A stretch of 64,000 bases of DNA, taken from positions 16,875,123-16,939,122 of the forward strand of contig NC_135172.1 in the NCBI RefSeq assembly GCF_041146795.1, written 5' to 3'. This DNA is from Maylandia zebra. Its lineage: Eukaryota; Chordata; Actinopteri; Cichliformes; Cichlidae. Shown here one piece after another: positions 11,901 through 26,900 of the stretch (positions are counted from its first letter, which is position 1; every line of letters begins with the position of its first letter). Under the pieces are notes generated by a model. The model made no database searches and was not told where the DNA came from. It saw nothing but the letters and a program-made list of their open reading frames with translations. The position numbers and the translations under genes are program-made.

Positions 11901-14900
11901 TCAGCATCGGAGGCAAACACCTGTTCAAAATATGAGAAGCGGTCAGTATTAGAGGGATCACTGCATGCATCTCACATCAATGAGGGCTTTATTACCGAAA
12001 GTTTACCTGCATAATGTAGGTATTGTGCACTTGGCCCTCCCAGACAGCTGTCCTGTAGCTGCTGTGTTCAAACTGTGGTGCGTTGTCATTGATGTCCACC
12101 AGAGTGATGGAGACCCTGCAGTGAGCTGTCTGCAGCCCACTGTCAGCCAGCACCACCAGCTGGATGTGGGGGTTCACCTCAAAGTCCAGAGAGTAATCCT
12201 TCTGCACTCGGATTTCACCTACATAAGACGGTAACATGAAGGTAAAAGCTGCACTCAAAAGGAAGTACAGCTCAGTTAATATCAAGCCAATAAGGTTTAT
12301 TTTTAAAAACACAAATCATAATCTTAATTGACATCTTACTTCACGCCCTTCTGTGAACAGGGCCTTTTCCTCTTTGGCCTCTTTTCACCAAATAATAGAA
12401 AAGTCATGGTAAAGTAGTGGAAAGAAAAACACAGCTTTCAATCTGACAACAAAGGTGTTGACAGAAGTACTTTTAGGTTCAAGTTTTTGTGGTGAACGTT
12501 CAGTCCAACATCAGTATGAGATTGTGTATTTGACTTGGTATGTCTGCACGGTTACTTTATGTAGACGTGAGTCAAAAAAAGGAATTTGGGGGAAAATATG
12601 ATAAAATCATACATGGTTTTGAAATACTTATGTATTAAAAAATGCAGAAGGACCAGAAAAGCTGATTTTTTTTTTTTTTGAAAAGGGGTAATTTAGGGAT
12701 AATACAAAAAACTAACAGAAAACCTAAATTGCGGGATTAGACGGTTTTATTGGTTAAAAAGTTGTATTTAGAAATTAACATTTTAATTACCAGTGTGACG
12801 GTTAATGGAGAAAACCTGGTTCTCGTTGCCGCTAAATATGGTGTATGTTATTCTTTGTCTGCTGCTGCTTTGGTCGTTGGCCTCCACCTTTGCAATCCAA
12901 GTGCCTTTAGAAAGAAAAAGACAAAAACAATGACTGAGCTGTTCAGTGGTAGAAAACAAGACAAACAGATACAACGTACCAGCTCTGCTGTTCTCCTTGA
13001 CACTGGCGTTGTAGACTTTGCTTGTGAACTGCAGTCCTTCGTGTTCTCCCTTCAGATGGATAAAAACCAGGCAGGTAGAGGTCAGAGCAGGATGTCCTCT
13101 GTCTGAAACGACAACTTGCAGCTTCCTCCCAGAGAAACCCGCTCTCACTCGTCTTCTCAGCGAAATCTCTCCAGTCTCTGTGTTGATGTCAAACAGATTG
13201 TCCTCGTCTGATAACGCATAATGTATCGTCCCATTCTCACCCTGATCCCCATCTGCTGCTGTCACTGTGGTAACTATCTGGTTCGCCAGCGTCCTCATGG
13301 AAACCCACGCGTTGAAGGGAGTCTGCTCACAGACCGGCATGTTGTCGTTCACGTCCTCCACCTGTATGGTGACCGACGCCAAAGAGCTCAGCGGTCCCTG
13401 AGTGCATCCATCGGTAGCGACAGCTCTGAGGCTGTACTGAGCTCTGCTCTCTCGGTCCAGAGACCTGGTGGTGCGGATCGCTCCCGTGAAGGCGTCGATT
13501 AAAAAGGCCCCTTGGCTGTTATCATCTGTCAGGGAGTAGGTCACTTCCCCGTTAGACCCTTCGTCAGGATCCGACGCACTTACACGCAGGACTTCAGCTC
13601 CTGCGGGGAGGCCCTCGCTGATAGAGGCATGATAGTTCTTGCGGGTAAAGGAAGGGATGTTATCGTTCTGGTCCAGCAGCACCAGATGGAGCTGGGTGAA
13701 GGAGCTGAGTGGGGTGGGGCCATAGTCACGGGCCTGGATGGTGAGTGTGTAATTCTGCATTTCCTCCCGGTCAAGGACCTGTGTGGTGCTAATGGCTCCG
13801 GTGTGACTGTTGATGGTGAACCGACCTCTGTAGTCCTCACCTGCAGACAATCAGAGATGACATCAGTGGAAAGGAAATAAAGGATAATTCCACTTTAACT
13901 TTGGCCACTCGACTCAACAATGCACTTTTGATGTCTTGAAAGCAAGCAGTCAGACATTCATCCATTTAGAATTTTGCTTGCTTCATTTATCTGAAGGTCA
14001 GACTAAATGTATGCTGCTAATGGTCTCTCCAAGCAGAAACATTATATGCACACAGCTCAATATTGAACCAAGAAGTTAGTAGATAAGCTGTGCTTGTCCC
14101 TTCACTACAGACAGTTTGTGCAAGTCTTTAACTGTTAAATAAATGATATGCTCTAAAATACTGGACTACCCACAAGTTACGCACCTACAAGAGCTGCTCA
14201 GACTGCATCAGCACTCAACTAACCTGCTCTGCAACTTTGCCTGAGCTGCCACTTTATGCGAGCCAATAATGGACTTGTTGCAAAGGTGGCATCATTACAG
14301 TAGTAGCCTTGAATTCACTGAATGACGGCATGAAGTACAGGTAAAACTTTCAAGTTGCTTGAAATACAAAACAAGGTCTGATCTTCTCACCAACTATGGA
14401 GTAGTGAATGGTGCCATTTTCTCCATGATCTGGGTCAGAGGCCTGGGCGGTGTGGATGACCCCAGGAGGAAGGTTTTCCGGGATGCTGATGCGGAAGGAT
14501 GACTGCATGAACTCTGGGGGGTTGTCGTTGTCATCCAGCACAGAGCACATCACCGTCGTCGTGCTCGAAAGTGGCCGAGCGCTGCTGTCACGAGCCTGGA
14601 CTGGAGATAGGAACAGAAAGGAAGGACACAGAGGCTTCCTCACCAGTTCTTTTTTAATTATTTACTAAAATATTCAAATGCTTGACACCCACAGGCTTTA
14701 TAATAAGTACTGATGTTTTAAACAACAAGTGCCTAATACTATTAGCATGTTCTTTAGACCCTTTTTTCTATTTTTCTTTGGCATGTTTTAAATAGCATCC
14801 AAATAGCACCAAAAGCAAAGTGTAGCTATTGTAAACCTGATGTCTTAATGTCTGAATGTCTCAGATATGTCACACGCTGTTATTTTAATAACTCATTCAA

Positions 14901-17900
14901 CACTAGAGTATAATTTTAAAAAGCCATGCTGTACACATTATATGTAACAATTTTACTCAAGATTCTTTCTTACAACACAGCAATGAGGCAATTATTGGCT
15001 GTGTGTCTGGACACTGTGTGGCCAGATTGGATGTTTAATAGCAGTAAAAACTCCAAAATCAGTCAACGGAAAATAATGAGACACAGCTTTTAACACATGC
15101 TGACAAGAATTTTTTTATTTCTTTCCAATTCATTTCAGTGTTTCCCAATAAGCCCTGTGAGATTTTGGCGTGGCTTCTAAATATTCAGGCCTTCCTGTTA
15201 TTATATTTAATTACTGGGACTTTATTTTTAATTATACTGGCAACTGTACAAATATTATGGTAAAACATGTGAAAACATTTCACCAAACGCTGGTGAATCT
15301 GTTGAATGTAATTACTGCACGGCACCCATGTGAGAGCGAAAGCAAACTCTCGAAAAGACAGAAGGGTGTAGCGGTGCAGTCAGAAGAGGTTAGCTATACT
15401 GTAGCTCAGCCCTTTAACAGTCTTCTGTTTCCTTAACATAAATCAATCTGCTGAATAACGTTGCTTTAACGGAGAAAGTCGACCTTAAATTCTTTACGGC
15501 TTTGCCGGTGAAGCGTGACAAAGGAGAAGGTACAGAATGAAAGTATTTGTATAACCCTTCAGATGCAGGCTCTCACCCAATTATCGTTGTGAGTGTGTGG
15601 CTAAGCAAGCAAGGTCGTGATATGAAAGGAATCAAATTCCTCTGTTTACACAGCTGTTGTCACATTAGCTGGGATGTCTTTGAAACCAGTTTTCCTCAGG
15701 ACATCTTGATCATAGCCATTAGTGATGCAATAACAGGGCAGCTCAACACAAACATCACCTCCATACAGACTGCCTCATCAGCAGATTGTATCTTCTGCCT
15801 GACAAGCTGTAATTGAACAATTACAGAAATTTGCACTGACTTTAAGTACTGTGCAAAAGCCTTGAGCCACCCCTTATTTCTTTATATTTTGTGTCTTGAG
15901 CAATAGTTCTCCAGGTCTTTCTGGAGGTTTTTCAAAGTCTTTTTGCTAAACATTGGCTGCTTTTTCACTCATTCTCAGTTTCATTTTCCCTTTGTTTCTA
16001 GCGCCCTGCCACAAAAACACATCTCATCGTTGGTTATATCCACAAAAAATACCAAACATAACACATTTGACAGGAATAGTAATGTATTTTTGCACCAACA
16101 AGATGATTCTTAAAGACCTGTTGGCTGAAAACTTAGTGTGCACCACGTTCTTATAAAATCTGAGGAAACTGGAGGAAAAAAGAAGAAATGGCAAGAGTAA
16201 GAAACTATCTGCAGGAGATGAACAGAATCTAAAAGTCATGTCCTTAACAAATCGGAAAACAATCCAGCAAAGACCTGACAAAGCACCTGAGAGATGTATC
16301 TGTCCCTTCAGTTGATCCATCTGCTGTTCACTAAAGCTTCATCAGAAATGGTCTTATTGGCTTTCAAGAAGCTATTCTTAAAGAATAGAAACAGGAGAAA
16401 AGGTTGAAGTTACAGAAAAACTAGAATGAAAATCAGGTCTTATGGAGTGATATGAAAATGAATTTGAAATCTTTGGCTCAAATCATCTTAATATGTGGGG
16501 AAGAAGTCAGAACAGAGATCCAACAGTGAGTGTCTACAGCCATCTGTAAAACACGGTGGAGCCTCAGTCATGGTCTGCGGCTGCATTCCAACCAGTTATG
16601 GACGTAGAAATGTACCGTCAGGTATTGTTCAACTATGCAATATTATCTGAAAAGTATCTGATTGACAATGATACCAAACAGACTGCCAATGCAGTCAAAG
16701 CATACCTGCATAGAAAAACACACCATTAAACACCATCAGTCTTGGATTGGCCTCCCCAGAGCCCGGACCTCAACATTACTGAAGCAGTGTGGTATCATCT
16801 TGACAGAGAACCGAAAAAAAGGCAGCCAACATCCAAGGAAGAGCTCTAGATGTCCTTCGACAAGCCTGGAGAATTATTCCTGAAGACTACTTAAAGCATT
16901 AGAAGAAAACTTTTTTACACGTTTCAACAAACTCCTCCACCTATTTCCCAAGACTTTTGCCCAATGCTGTACGACTGACTGGCGCGTTTGTCACGACACT
17001 TGACAAACACAAGATTTCCTTTTACCACTGTTGTTGTATTAGATTGCTCTGATTTATTACAGAAAAAAATCCATTTTGGTGATGAGTTACTTAGTTTCTG
17101 AGCATAATTCTGATGTCTTCAGTGTTATCATTCTGGAAGTCATTAAACATGTGACTTTTACTGCATTGTTTTGCACAACTGCCGATTTTCCCTTGAGTTT
17201 GTTAACCCTGAACTTATAATTAAACTTTCTCATTTTTGTTAATAGATACGTGCTTTACTTCTGGCTTTTATTGTTGAAAACTGTTATTTAAAATGTTATT
17301 GCTCAGGACTAACAGATGTTTGCTTATGTGTCCTACCTCTGAGAGTAAAATGCTGCTGCTGCTCTCTGTCCAGGTAGGAGGTGGTGGTAATCAGGCCGGT
17401 GTACGGGTTGATGCTGAAGAGCTCATAGCCGGGACCCGGCAGCAGACTGTACCACACCACAGCGTTCTCCTCTGAGGACATGAACACAGGAGGCGAATGT
17501 AAATGCTGTCACAGACCTCAAAACAAATGCTCAAGCAAAAAAAAAAAAAAAGGAAAATCAAGGTTAATAGAAAAAAAAAATCAACTTGATCATATATCAG
17601 ATGATGCTGCATAATTACAGAAATCCAGTGATTTACATTACAGATATGCTCCCCGACAAACGATACACGCTAGTTTCTCTATTGAAAAAAACATTTCCAG
17701 TTTCAAGTAGATATAAATGGCCTTAACACTGGTGAGACAAAAAATGTGGCTTCTCTAATGAGACTATGGATGTCAAAAACAACACAGTGCATTTTTATGC
17801 TCACGATCTCCAGAAAAACCGATACCTCTAGTCGTTGAATCGTTATCTACCTCACACATTCAACTTTAGTTCAAGTCCATTCATGTTTATTGCTGCTTCT

Positions 17901-20900
17901 GTTTCAGGCAGCGCTTATCTCAAGGAAAAGAGAACAATGTGGCCACTGAACTTCACAAGGCAGTTAAAACCTCAGCGAAAGCCTGCTGCTTGCAGCTTTT
18001 ATGGTTCTTGTGATACGAAGCAAACGCAGAGTTCACTTCAACTTTACGTGCAAGCTGTGGTCTTGATGACCATCACAATGATGCACGTTTCACATCACGT
18101 TAGTTTCAGAAGATAGAACAAGGCGAGGAATGCGTATAGCATTTAAGGCTATGATTACTAAGATATCTTTTATGCTGATAGCAGTAAAACATTTGAATCA
18201 CGGGGCATTTGCACGTTTTTGAAATTACGGTCTATTCACACACTTGTATGATGTTTTATAAGAGCATAACTCGATTACTAGACTTCTTCTGCTTAGCTTT
18301 GTTTGGTTCACTGATTTAATTTACATTGCTGTTAACTTGGTTTGCTTGGTAGGTGTCAAAACTACAAAACTCTGTCAATGTCTTCTTCATAACTCTTTTG
18401 GTGTAAACCGTGTCACTTTTGTCTCTTGTGCATAAACAACCATAAACAATTCCCACTCCGGGTACTAACAAACAAAAGTGTTCCATCAAAACATTTAAGT
18501 TTCAGTCAAAGTGCAACCCTGGCACAATGACCAAATCTTACCATCAAACCTCTGTAAATAATCAAACTCTTCTTTTGAACACAAAGACAGCACAGTTACT
18601 CTTTAAAAAAAAAAAATCCCTCCCAAAATCTCAACTCTTGCTTAACAAAGGGAAATCCAGAAGGCTCAGAAGTTTAGCTGTCACACTCATTCACATTGCA
18701 GCTCTTCTGTGATTGACTCCAGCACATGGAAACTTACATACATAGATCATCAGAGACACAAAACAATGGTCATCTCTGGTGAGAGTTTGCAGGGAAAAAA
18801 GCAGCACAAATGATAATCAAATAAGACTGGTGGGAGAGCAGGCCGGCCTGCCAGACGAGGCGATTTGAGGAGATGGATGAGAACACACAGCGCCTATTGG
18901 CACAGATGGCTTGGATTATGGAAATCATGATGAGAGAGGACCTTTCAGATTTCCCAGAGGAGCTGTCTGCTTGCTGTTCTTGGACAATTCTCACCCCCAA
19001 GAATGTTAGTTCACATTGAAACCCCTCCTGTACAGGTCCCCCTGCCGCACGCCCTCCATCTCCAGTATTTAAAAAGAATCCTACTGTCAACAATGAGGAG
19101 ACGAAAAGGGATGTAGAAGGCCCCGTGCGCGATGTGTTAAAATAAACAGTGTCGATGTGTAGATTTGGGAATATGATTAAAGAGTCGGGTGAATGAGATT
19201 CGGTGGGATGTGCAATGAGCAGAGCAGACAAACCGAAAAGCATATGAGGAAAACAGCAGGGTGTGGTTTCAATTAAACTGTTAATGGAGTGAAAAAACAG
19301 CAGAGCTGAAGTTCGACAAGGAAGCTGAGCTGCATTACGGCACATGGTACGAGAAAAAAGTAATAAACATGGACTGTTGTACTTTGTCTTGCCAGGAAAA
19401 GCTGTAGTTTTGCAATTTGGCTCCTACTTTATTTTGATGCCTTCATCTTTTCATGGTTAGCGGATTTATGGTTTTAGGCTTCATGGACATGTGCTAGTGC
19501 TGCCATCTAGGTAGCTCACAGGGAAACTGCCGTCTCCACTTTAATATCAGGGCAATTTCAAACTAAATTTAAATGCTGTGAAATATAATCAAAAATTAGG
19601 AATTTTTAAATAGTTGGAGCTCAAAATTAAATGTACACTACCTCAGTATAAATGTCCCATTTCAGCCATTATTTGTTGGTATTACCTCTGACGTATCGCC
19701 AGTCAAATGAATTATTACCTGAATCCTCATCAGTGGCAGAGACCCTGATCACTGGTTCTCCAGGGTCTCTGTTCTCTGCCACAGTGGCGGTGTAAATGGT
19801 TTGACTAAACACAGGCGCCTGGTCATTCACATCCCCGACCTCCACTGTCAGAGTCTGGGTGGAGGAGAGTGAGGGCAGGCCTTGGTCCAGCGCACGGACG
19901 GTCAGACGGTGGAAACGTTCTGTCTCATAATCCAACGGGGCAGTGAGAAGCAAGAGGCCTGAAAAAGAAGGAAGGAAATAAAAGAAGAATTAATTTTCAC
20001 ATTTAAAAGTGAAATGTTTGATGTTTGAATTCACTGTGAATCAGCAGACGTTCATATGTCTGATATTCATGTGGTGAGTCTGATGAGTTTTTTTTTTAGG
20101 TAAAATTTTATTTAGAATAAATTTTTTCCGCTGTGCAAAAATCACAAATACCTGTCTTCTCCTCCAGTGTGAACAAGCCTTTCTTGTTTCCAGAAATAAT
20201 AGAGAAGGAAACGATCCCATTTTCACCTTGATCTCCATCTATGGCCACAAAATGATGCAGCAGACTCCCCACCTCTGCGTCCTCCATCACCTGAGCTGTG
20301 TCTGCCGATACGAACACCGGCCGGTTATCGTTCACGTCCAGCAGGAAAAGCTGAGCCGTCACCGAAGCCTGTTTACGCTCATTCTTCTCCTTCGCCTGAT
20401 CTGTGGCTGTTACAGTGAATGCGAAGCTGGGGGTGCTCTCGCGATCTAAAGGTGCTGCTACAGTCAGGCTCCCCGTGTAAGGGTCGATCCGAAAGGGGAA
20501 GGGTGATGATGACCCGCTGACTTCAGCGTCAAAGGCGAGCTCATAGCGGAGGGCACTGTTTGGAAAGGTCCCGTCAGCGTCTCTGGCATGAAAAGCGTAC
20601 GCCAACGATCCGACTGCAGCGTCCTCCCTCAGACCAAACATCACCAGTTTATCAGGGAACCAGGGCGTGTGGTCGTTCACATCCTCCACTATCACGCAAA
20701 TCAGAACAGACACATTCACGATGGGAATGAGGCTGGCGTCCTCAGCACGAACCACGAGGAAGTACTGCATGGCAGCCTCGTAATCCAGCGGCTGGTTGAT
20801 GTATATGTCACCGAAGGAGCTGTCGATCCCAAAGTGAACACTCCCGTCCCCCTCAGTGATGGAATAGTGAAAGCTCCCTTTATCTGAAACATGTGCAGAG

Positions 20901-23900
20901 CCAATAACAGTCGCAGGCTCCGTGTCCTCCCGCACCAAAATGCGTCTCACAATTTGGCGATCGGAGCGGCCGTACGGATCTTCTAATCCATGAATCTGAA
21001 AAGCACAAAAAAAAGACAAAGTTTTAGTTTGCTATAATTACCTTTTTTCCCTCCGTTTGGATTATGGGAGGAAAGCACTTGTCCAAACCCAGCTTTACTC
21101 TTTACGGTTATTAATTTAAAGTTAGCATGAAAAGATACAAACAATAAAGCAATAAAATACTGTACTGTATAAAAATGAGTGTAAACTTCCAAAACAGTTA
21201 ATGCAGTATTTTTGTAAAATCTCTTGACTTAAAGCTGATCGTTCATACTGCAATTAAATAATATGTCACTGTTTTTAAAGGTGTGGCCTAACTGGAGCAC
21301 AGCCCGTACCTGTACATGAATGACTGCAGTGTCCTCCTGAGAGATGACTCCGCTGTCCCTGGCGGTCACTTTCAGAGTGTAGTACGCTTTTGCATCTTGG
21401 TTGAAGAGCTCTGTTGTTGTGATATCTCCAGTTTCGCTGTCAATCTCAAAGTGCTCCAGATCATCATCTTCGAAAGCAGACAAAAAGAGATGCGAACAGA
21501 GCGAACTGTTAATAACACAGGTCTGCAACAAAAAAACGGCACGGGATTTTCTGACTGTTTCTTATAGATTTTTACTCACTGAAACTATGAAAAATATCTT
21601 TTAAATTCCATCCTCGTCAGGTTTGCTTCCACAACTCTTGTTTTTAGTCTAATTAAGCGTACGATGCCCCTTTTTAAACTGAAGTCTGGTATCCTATACT
21701 TGAGTCAAAAAAACATATCCAATAATAATTTCTTACATTAATTTAATATTTCTAAGAGTGAAACTCAAGAGAAATATAAATAGAAAATGTGAGGAATTGA
21801 GGACAGGGGGTCGGGGTGCGGTGGGCTTGGTGGCATGAGGAGCTCAGATGATCGTGTCCCAACAGGTTTATTTTGTTCATAGTGAAAGGTAAGGAATCTC
21901 AGAAACACTATGCATAGTTAATTGTAATAATAATATTTATTTTTTTCCATCGCTGTTTTTTATGTGAACTCACGTGATTACGTGATTGAGGGAAATGGAG
22001 ATCATTTTTAGATTCAGCACCCTAAAAACCATAAAATTTACCAAAAACATCCCATGCAGCTAAAAAAAAACTTTTTTTCAGACCAAGTCTGTATAGTCAG
22101 TCAGGACACACGTTTACAGCTCACCTGTGACCAGTGAATGAATAACTGTTCCATTCTCTCCTGCGTCCAAGTCTTTGGCAAACATGTTCGTGACCAAGGA
22201 TCCTGACTGTAGACCAGCCCATATCTGAAGTGAACACGTAGAGCGCATAACTACATCTGACAACATAACAACACATACACTAAAGATATAGTGTAGAATT
22301 TGCACAACTGTATCTAATCTTAGACACTAAGTCATATTTATCTCGAGTTCATTTTTTCATGGCACATATACACGTTTATGTTCACAGTAAATTAGTGCTT
22401 GAAGTAATTTATGATATTTTGATATTTGCTCTCCTTAAACTTGCTTTTTAATGTGTGCTGATAATATGTTGTGTAGTGATCATACATGGTCCTTATTAGC
22501 ATATACACATGCTACAGTATTACTTAGATAAATTATCCCACTTAGATCATTTTTGCCTGGTACTAGGTCTTTGAGAGACAACACGATGACACCAAAATCT
22601 ATAATATATCAATTTGTGTAGCATGTATTGATACATGTGGGGGATGTTGTGACGGTGTAATAATTTCTAATATTAAATAATGCTGGTATATGGGGAATAT
22701 TGTCATGTTTTTTTGTATTAACTCGTCGACCTGTACTTAGTTTTCACATAGTTTTTCTTTTCCATGTCTTTAACTGCCTGCTTCATGAGCTGCTCTGTGT
22801 CTGTCTTCACTATTTCTGTGTCTTCTTCTTATTTCTGTTTTTTCTTAGTGTAAAGGACTTTTTCCTGCCCTTGTGCTTGTCATTTTGGTTAGGTATTAAT
22901 CAAAACAACATTAAAGTACCTTTACAGACTAACAATTTGTTTTTTGCCTAGATGTGAACTTCCTGAGTTTTACCGCTAAAGTGACAAATGCATTTCCTGA
23001 TGCATCAAAAGGCAACAACAGCTAAATGTTATTGAGAAGCATGTGCAGTTTGGAGCGCAGATGTAACTGTAATTTATCAAGACTGCTTTTGATTGCATCA
23101 GTAGTTGCATCACGTTGTGATGAAGACGCATCGTTCTTACCTGCACATTCAGCTCTTTACTGGCTGGCAGGTAAGTGAACTGCGGTGCGTTGTCATTGAT
23201 GTCGGCGATCAGGATGTGAACGATGGCGGTGGCATTGAGACGAGGGTGACCCTGATCTGTCACCATCACCTTCAGACTGTGCTGGCTATACTGTTCCCGG
23301 TCCAGTGCCACCCAGTTGATGATTTCACCTGGCAGAAAATGGAGAAAGGTTAATGTCACATAGGTGACCATGGAGCACAAGGTAACTTTAAGGTGGTGTT
23401 ACTTGATGTGTTTGTACCTGTTTTAGCATTGATTCGGAAGAATTTCCCATCTGAGAGCAGGAGATAGGACAACTGGCTGTTTTTCCCAGAATCCTTATCC
23501 ACGGCCTTGACGGTTCCCACCAGACCTTGTGGCGACGACCCCTCCAACACAGTGAAGTAGTAAACGTCCCTGCTGAACACCGGGGCGTTGTCATTGATAT
23601 CCAGCACCAGCACCGTCACTGTGGCCATAGCCGTGGTATTTGACAGTGAAGCCTCCGTAGCCAACACTCGAAAATGATACTTGGACTCTGTCTCATAGTC
23701 CAGGTTGGCTGAGAGATACAACCATCCCGTCTTTGGGTGAATCCGAAACGGAACCAGAGGGAAGCCAGGTTCTCCTTCCAAAGAGTAGATGATGCCGGAG
23801 TTTGAAATGTGGGCTCCACGGGTTCGGTGAGCCCTCACTTGGATGACCCGAGCATCTTTCCTGTAGCCCTCCCCAATCTCCACGTGATAGATCAAGGTCT

Positions 23901-26900
23901 CAAATGCCAGGCTGTCTTCGGCAGTCGTTTGGTCTACGTTTACTGAGAGGGTCAGGGTGGAGCTCAGGGAAGGTTCTCCTTCATCTTTGGCCACAATCTC
24001 CAGCTTGTATCCCTGCTGATGATCCATCTCTAAACTCTCATTTAGCGTAACCGTCCCGAGATTGTGATCAATAACAAACACGCCATTTTCCCTGCTCTTC
24101 AGGTAATACTGCACCCGACCATTGGCACCGCTGTCATAGTCATGCGCGTGAGCGATGAACAACACGGTTCCCGGTCGAGTGTTTTGTGACACCGTGATGG
24201 TGTCACTATGTTTGGGGAAAATGGGGGCGTTGTCATTAACGTCAGCTACAGTGATGTTGACTTGGGTGGTGCTGTAAACGGGAGAGGCGTCGGTGTAGGA
24301 CTGAAGAACCAGAAGAGCGTACGACTGAGACTCGTGATCCAGGGGCTTGAGGTTAGTGATCAGACCCAACTTTGGATGAACGGAGAACAAACTCTGAGGG
24401 TCTCCAGAAGAGATTCGATAAGATACAGATTCCATGGAGTCTGTAGAAAAAACAAAAAAAACACTTTCTTCCCTTTGAAATAGTCATAAAAATTTAAAGG
24501 GCTTACATAAATTAGACATTTAAAGACATTGTTCTAGATGTCTTGGGATTTAATCAGATGTAACTTTGAATGCACACACACACGCTAATACACTTTAAGT
24601 AATTAAAGCACAGGCCAGAAGATCCCATTAATCCCCTGCAAGTGTTTGTTGTGCTTCGACTGTAAACTAAAAACTCCTGAAACAAGCAGAGAGCTTAATG
24701 GTGCTTGACTCCTGTCAAACAGCCCCAATTCTGCTGTTTCTGCTTTAAGTCGAAGTGTTAATCTCTTAGGTGATTAGACAGCCTTGAATGACTGTCTAGT
24801 GCTGTTGGGGCGTTTAGCTGTTGAAGGCATTCGGTGGAAAAACAAGACTATGAGGAGATAATTATGAATCCCTTTACTCTTTGAAAACCATCTACGCAGA
24901 GGTTTTTAAGATACTGAGAATAAAATTATAAATGATATCCACTCTTCTATTACTTAAACTGTTGCCACCACAACCTGCTGTTATATTTAACAGAAAGCGC
25001 CCAATAAATAAGTTTAGGACAACAAGGAAGAAAACGAGCAGGTTGATCTGTAACAGGATTGTTTCTGATGTAGATGCAGTACACTGCACAGCTACTCTTT
25101 ATTATCTGTCATGTGTTCGTGAGACTCAAAGGGATTAAAGATTAAACTTTAGCTTCTTCATGTCTGAAAGGAGATTTGAGCAACTTTTCTGTCGCAATCA
25201 TCTGTTGGGATATTAATGCCTTTGTGTAACAGCCACCTATTCTGAATGTGTCTAAATCCAGTTATTATGTTTCAAGAGACCTATGAAGCACGATAATGTC
25301 AGTACCTACACTAATCCACCTCATATTAAACAGCTGTATAGGTTTAAAAAATATATATTTCAAGATACAGATGTTAGCTTTGCTTGTTTAGCTTATCTTA
25401 CCATAAAGCTGATAAAGTTTACGAACCATCCGAACTGAATTTCTTTGAACTGGAGGCCAAAAAGAAACTCAGTGATTTTCAGAGTTCTGCTCACACAAAC
25501 GTAACTCTCAGCAGCACGTGATTACAGCAGGACGCTGGAGCAGGACTAGCTTGAAGCTTTTACTATAGCTTTATTATGCAAGAACACTTTTACGCTTTGT
25601 TCCTTTTGTTTGCACTCGTGACAAAAGCATAAAGAAGAGAGAAACTTATAAAATGTTCAAAATGTTTTTCAGCTTTAAAACTGATGTTTTATTTTGAGGG
25701 ACTGATTCAGATCCTTTACTGAGAGTTTGAAGCTCTCAGAGTATAATTGGACTGACAAATTACACTATATGAACAAAAGTATTGGGACACACCTCTCTGT
25801 TATTGAACTCAGCTGCTTCAGTCCCATTGGAGTATAAAATTTTAGCATCATGGTGCCAAAATGGCTCAATGAATTTGAGAATGTTACTTCAACAATGCAA
25901 CAAATAAGTTTGTGGGATTTCGTCCCTCCAAGTGATTCCCTGATCACCTATTAGTGGGGTTACAGCCAAGAAGTGGCAGAGCAGGTGAAGTTACAGGTGA
26001 CCCCAGTGCTTTTTCCCCCATATGGTGTATGTTGTGTCCTCTACAGTAACTCAACAAAATCTTAGTTGTTAAACTTCTCCCGTTGCTGTAGTGATGTTCA
26101 GCAGAGGTAGAGTCTGGGACCTTGTGATGACTCTCTCCCAGCTGCTCTAACATCAGTTTGGATAATAAAGAGCAGATAATACACGTCTAACCTGTTGGGT
26201 TGATGGCCTGCACCGTCCCCACAGGTGTCCCTGGTGGTGCGTCCTCAGGCACTGTGAAAGCGTAACGTGACCTCTGGAACACAGCTGGAGCCTGAGCACT
26301 GCGTAAAACATTGATCGTGACCTCTGCAGGTCTGACTGAGATCGAGCCTCCTCCGTCCTGTGCTGTTATCAAGAGCTTTACATTAGCTGTGCCCAGGTGG
26401 GTCAGAGTGGAGGTCAGGAGAAGCATTCCTACAGAAGAAAAATACGACATAAAGAAATTAATTTAAAATGTTTTTATTTTTCCCCAGTTCCTTTCTGCTT
26501 TTCAAATGTGTGAAATGAGATTCACAACACTTCACATTTATTATATTGACAGATGGGAAGGACAGGGCTTGTTTTTGTAACCAAAATGCATCTTATAAGT
26601 GCAAGAGAATCAATATATGTCTATATAAACAAATGCAGGCAGAAAAGTGTCAGATTAAAGTTTTCTTTTCCTATAATTTATCCATTTCATGGTGTTAAAT
26701 TTTGGCTGAGCACGAATCTTATCTTACCCCTTAGCCACCTGGGGATCTAAGCCTTTTGGGGCTTTCTGCATCACCCCTGCTGAGCTGTGACATTGACAAT
26801 CATTTCATGGGGACTTACACAAAGTAAGCAGTCGTTTATCCCTGAATAATGGAGCCTGCCAGTCACACGGTTTACTTAAAGACTACTGATTGGATCAATG

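Noticed and set aside
15170-15816. Two plus-strand open frames of about 90 codons
   Set aside because: Low-complexity translations with no motifs, lying in a dchs2 intron; probably chance.
18770-19338. Minus-strand open frame of 191 codons in dchs2 intron 10
   Set aside because: No family motifs, no cadherin pattern and no need for an extra exon, since exons 10 and 11 join in phase.
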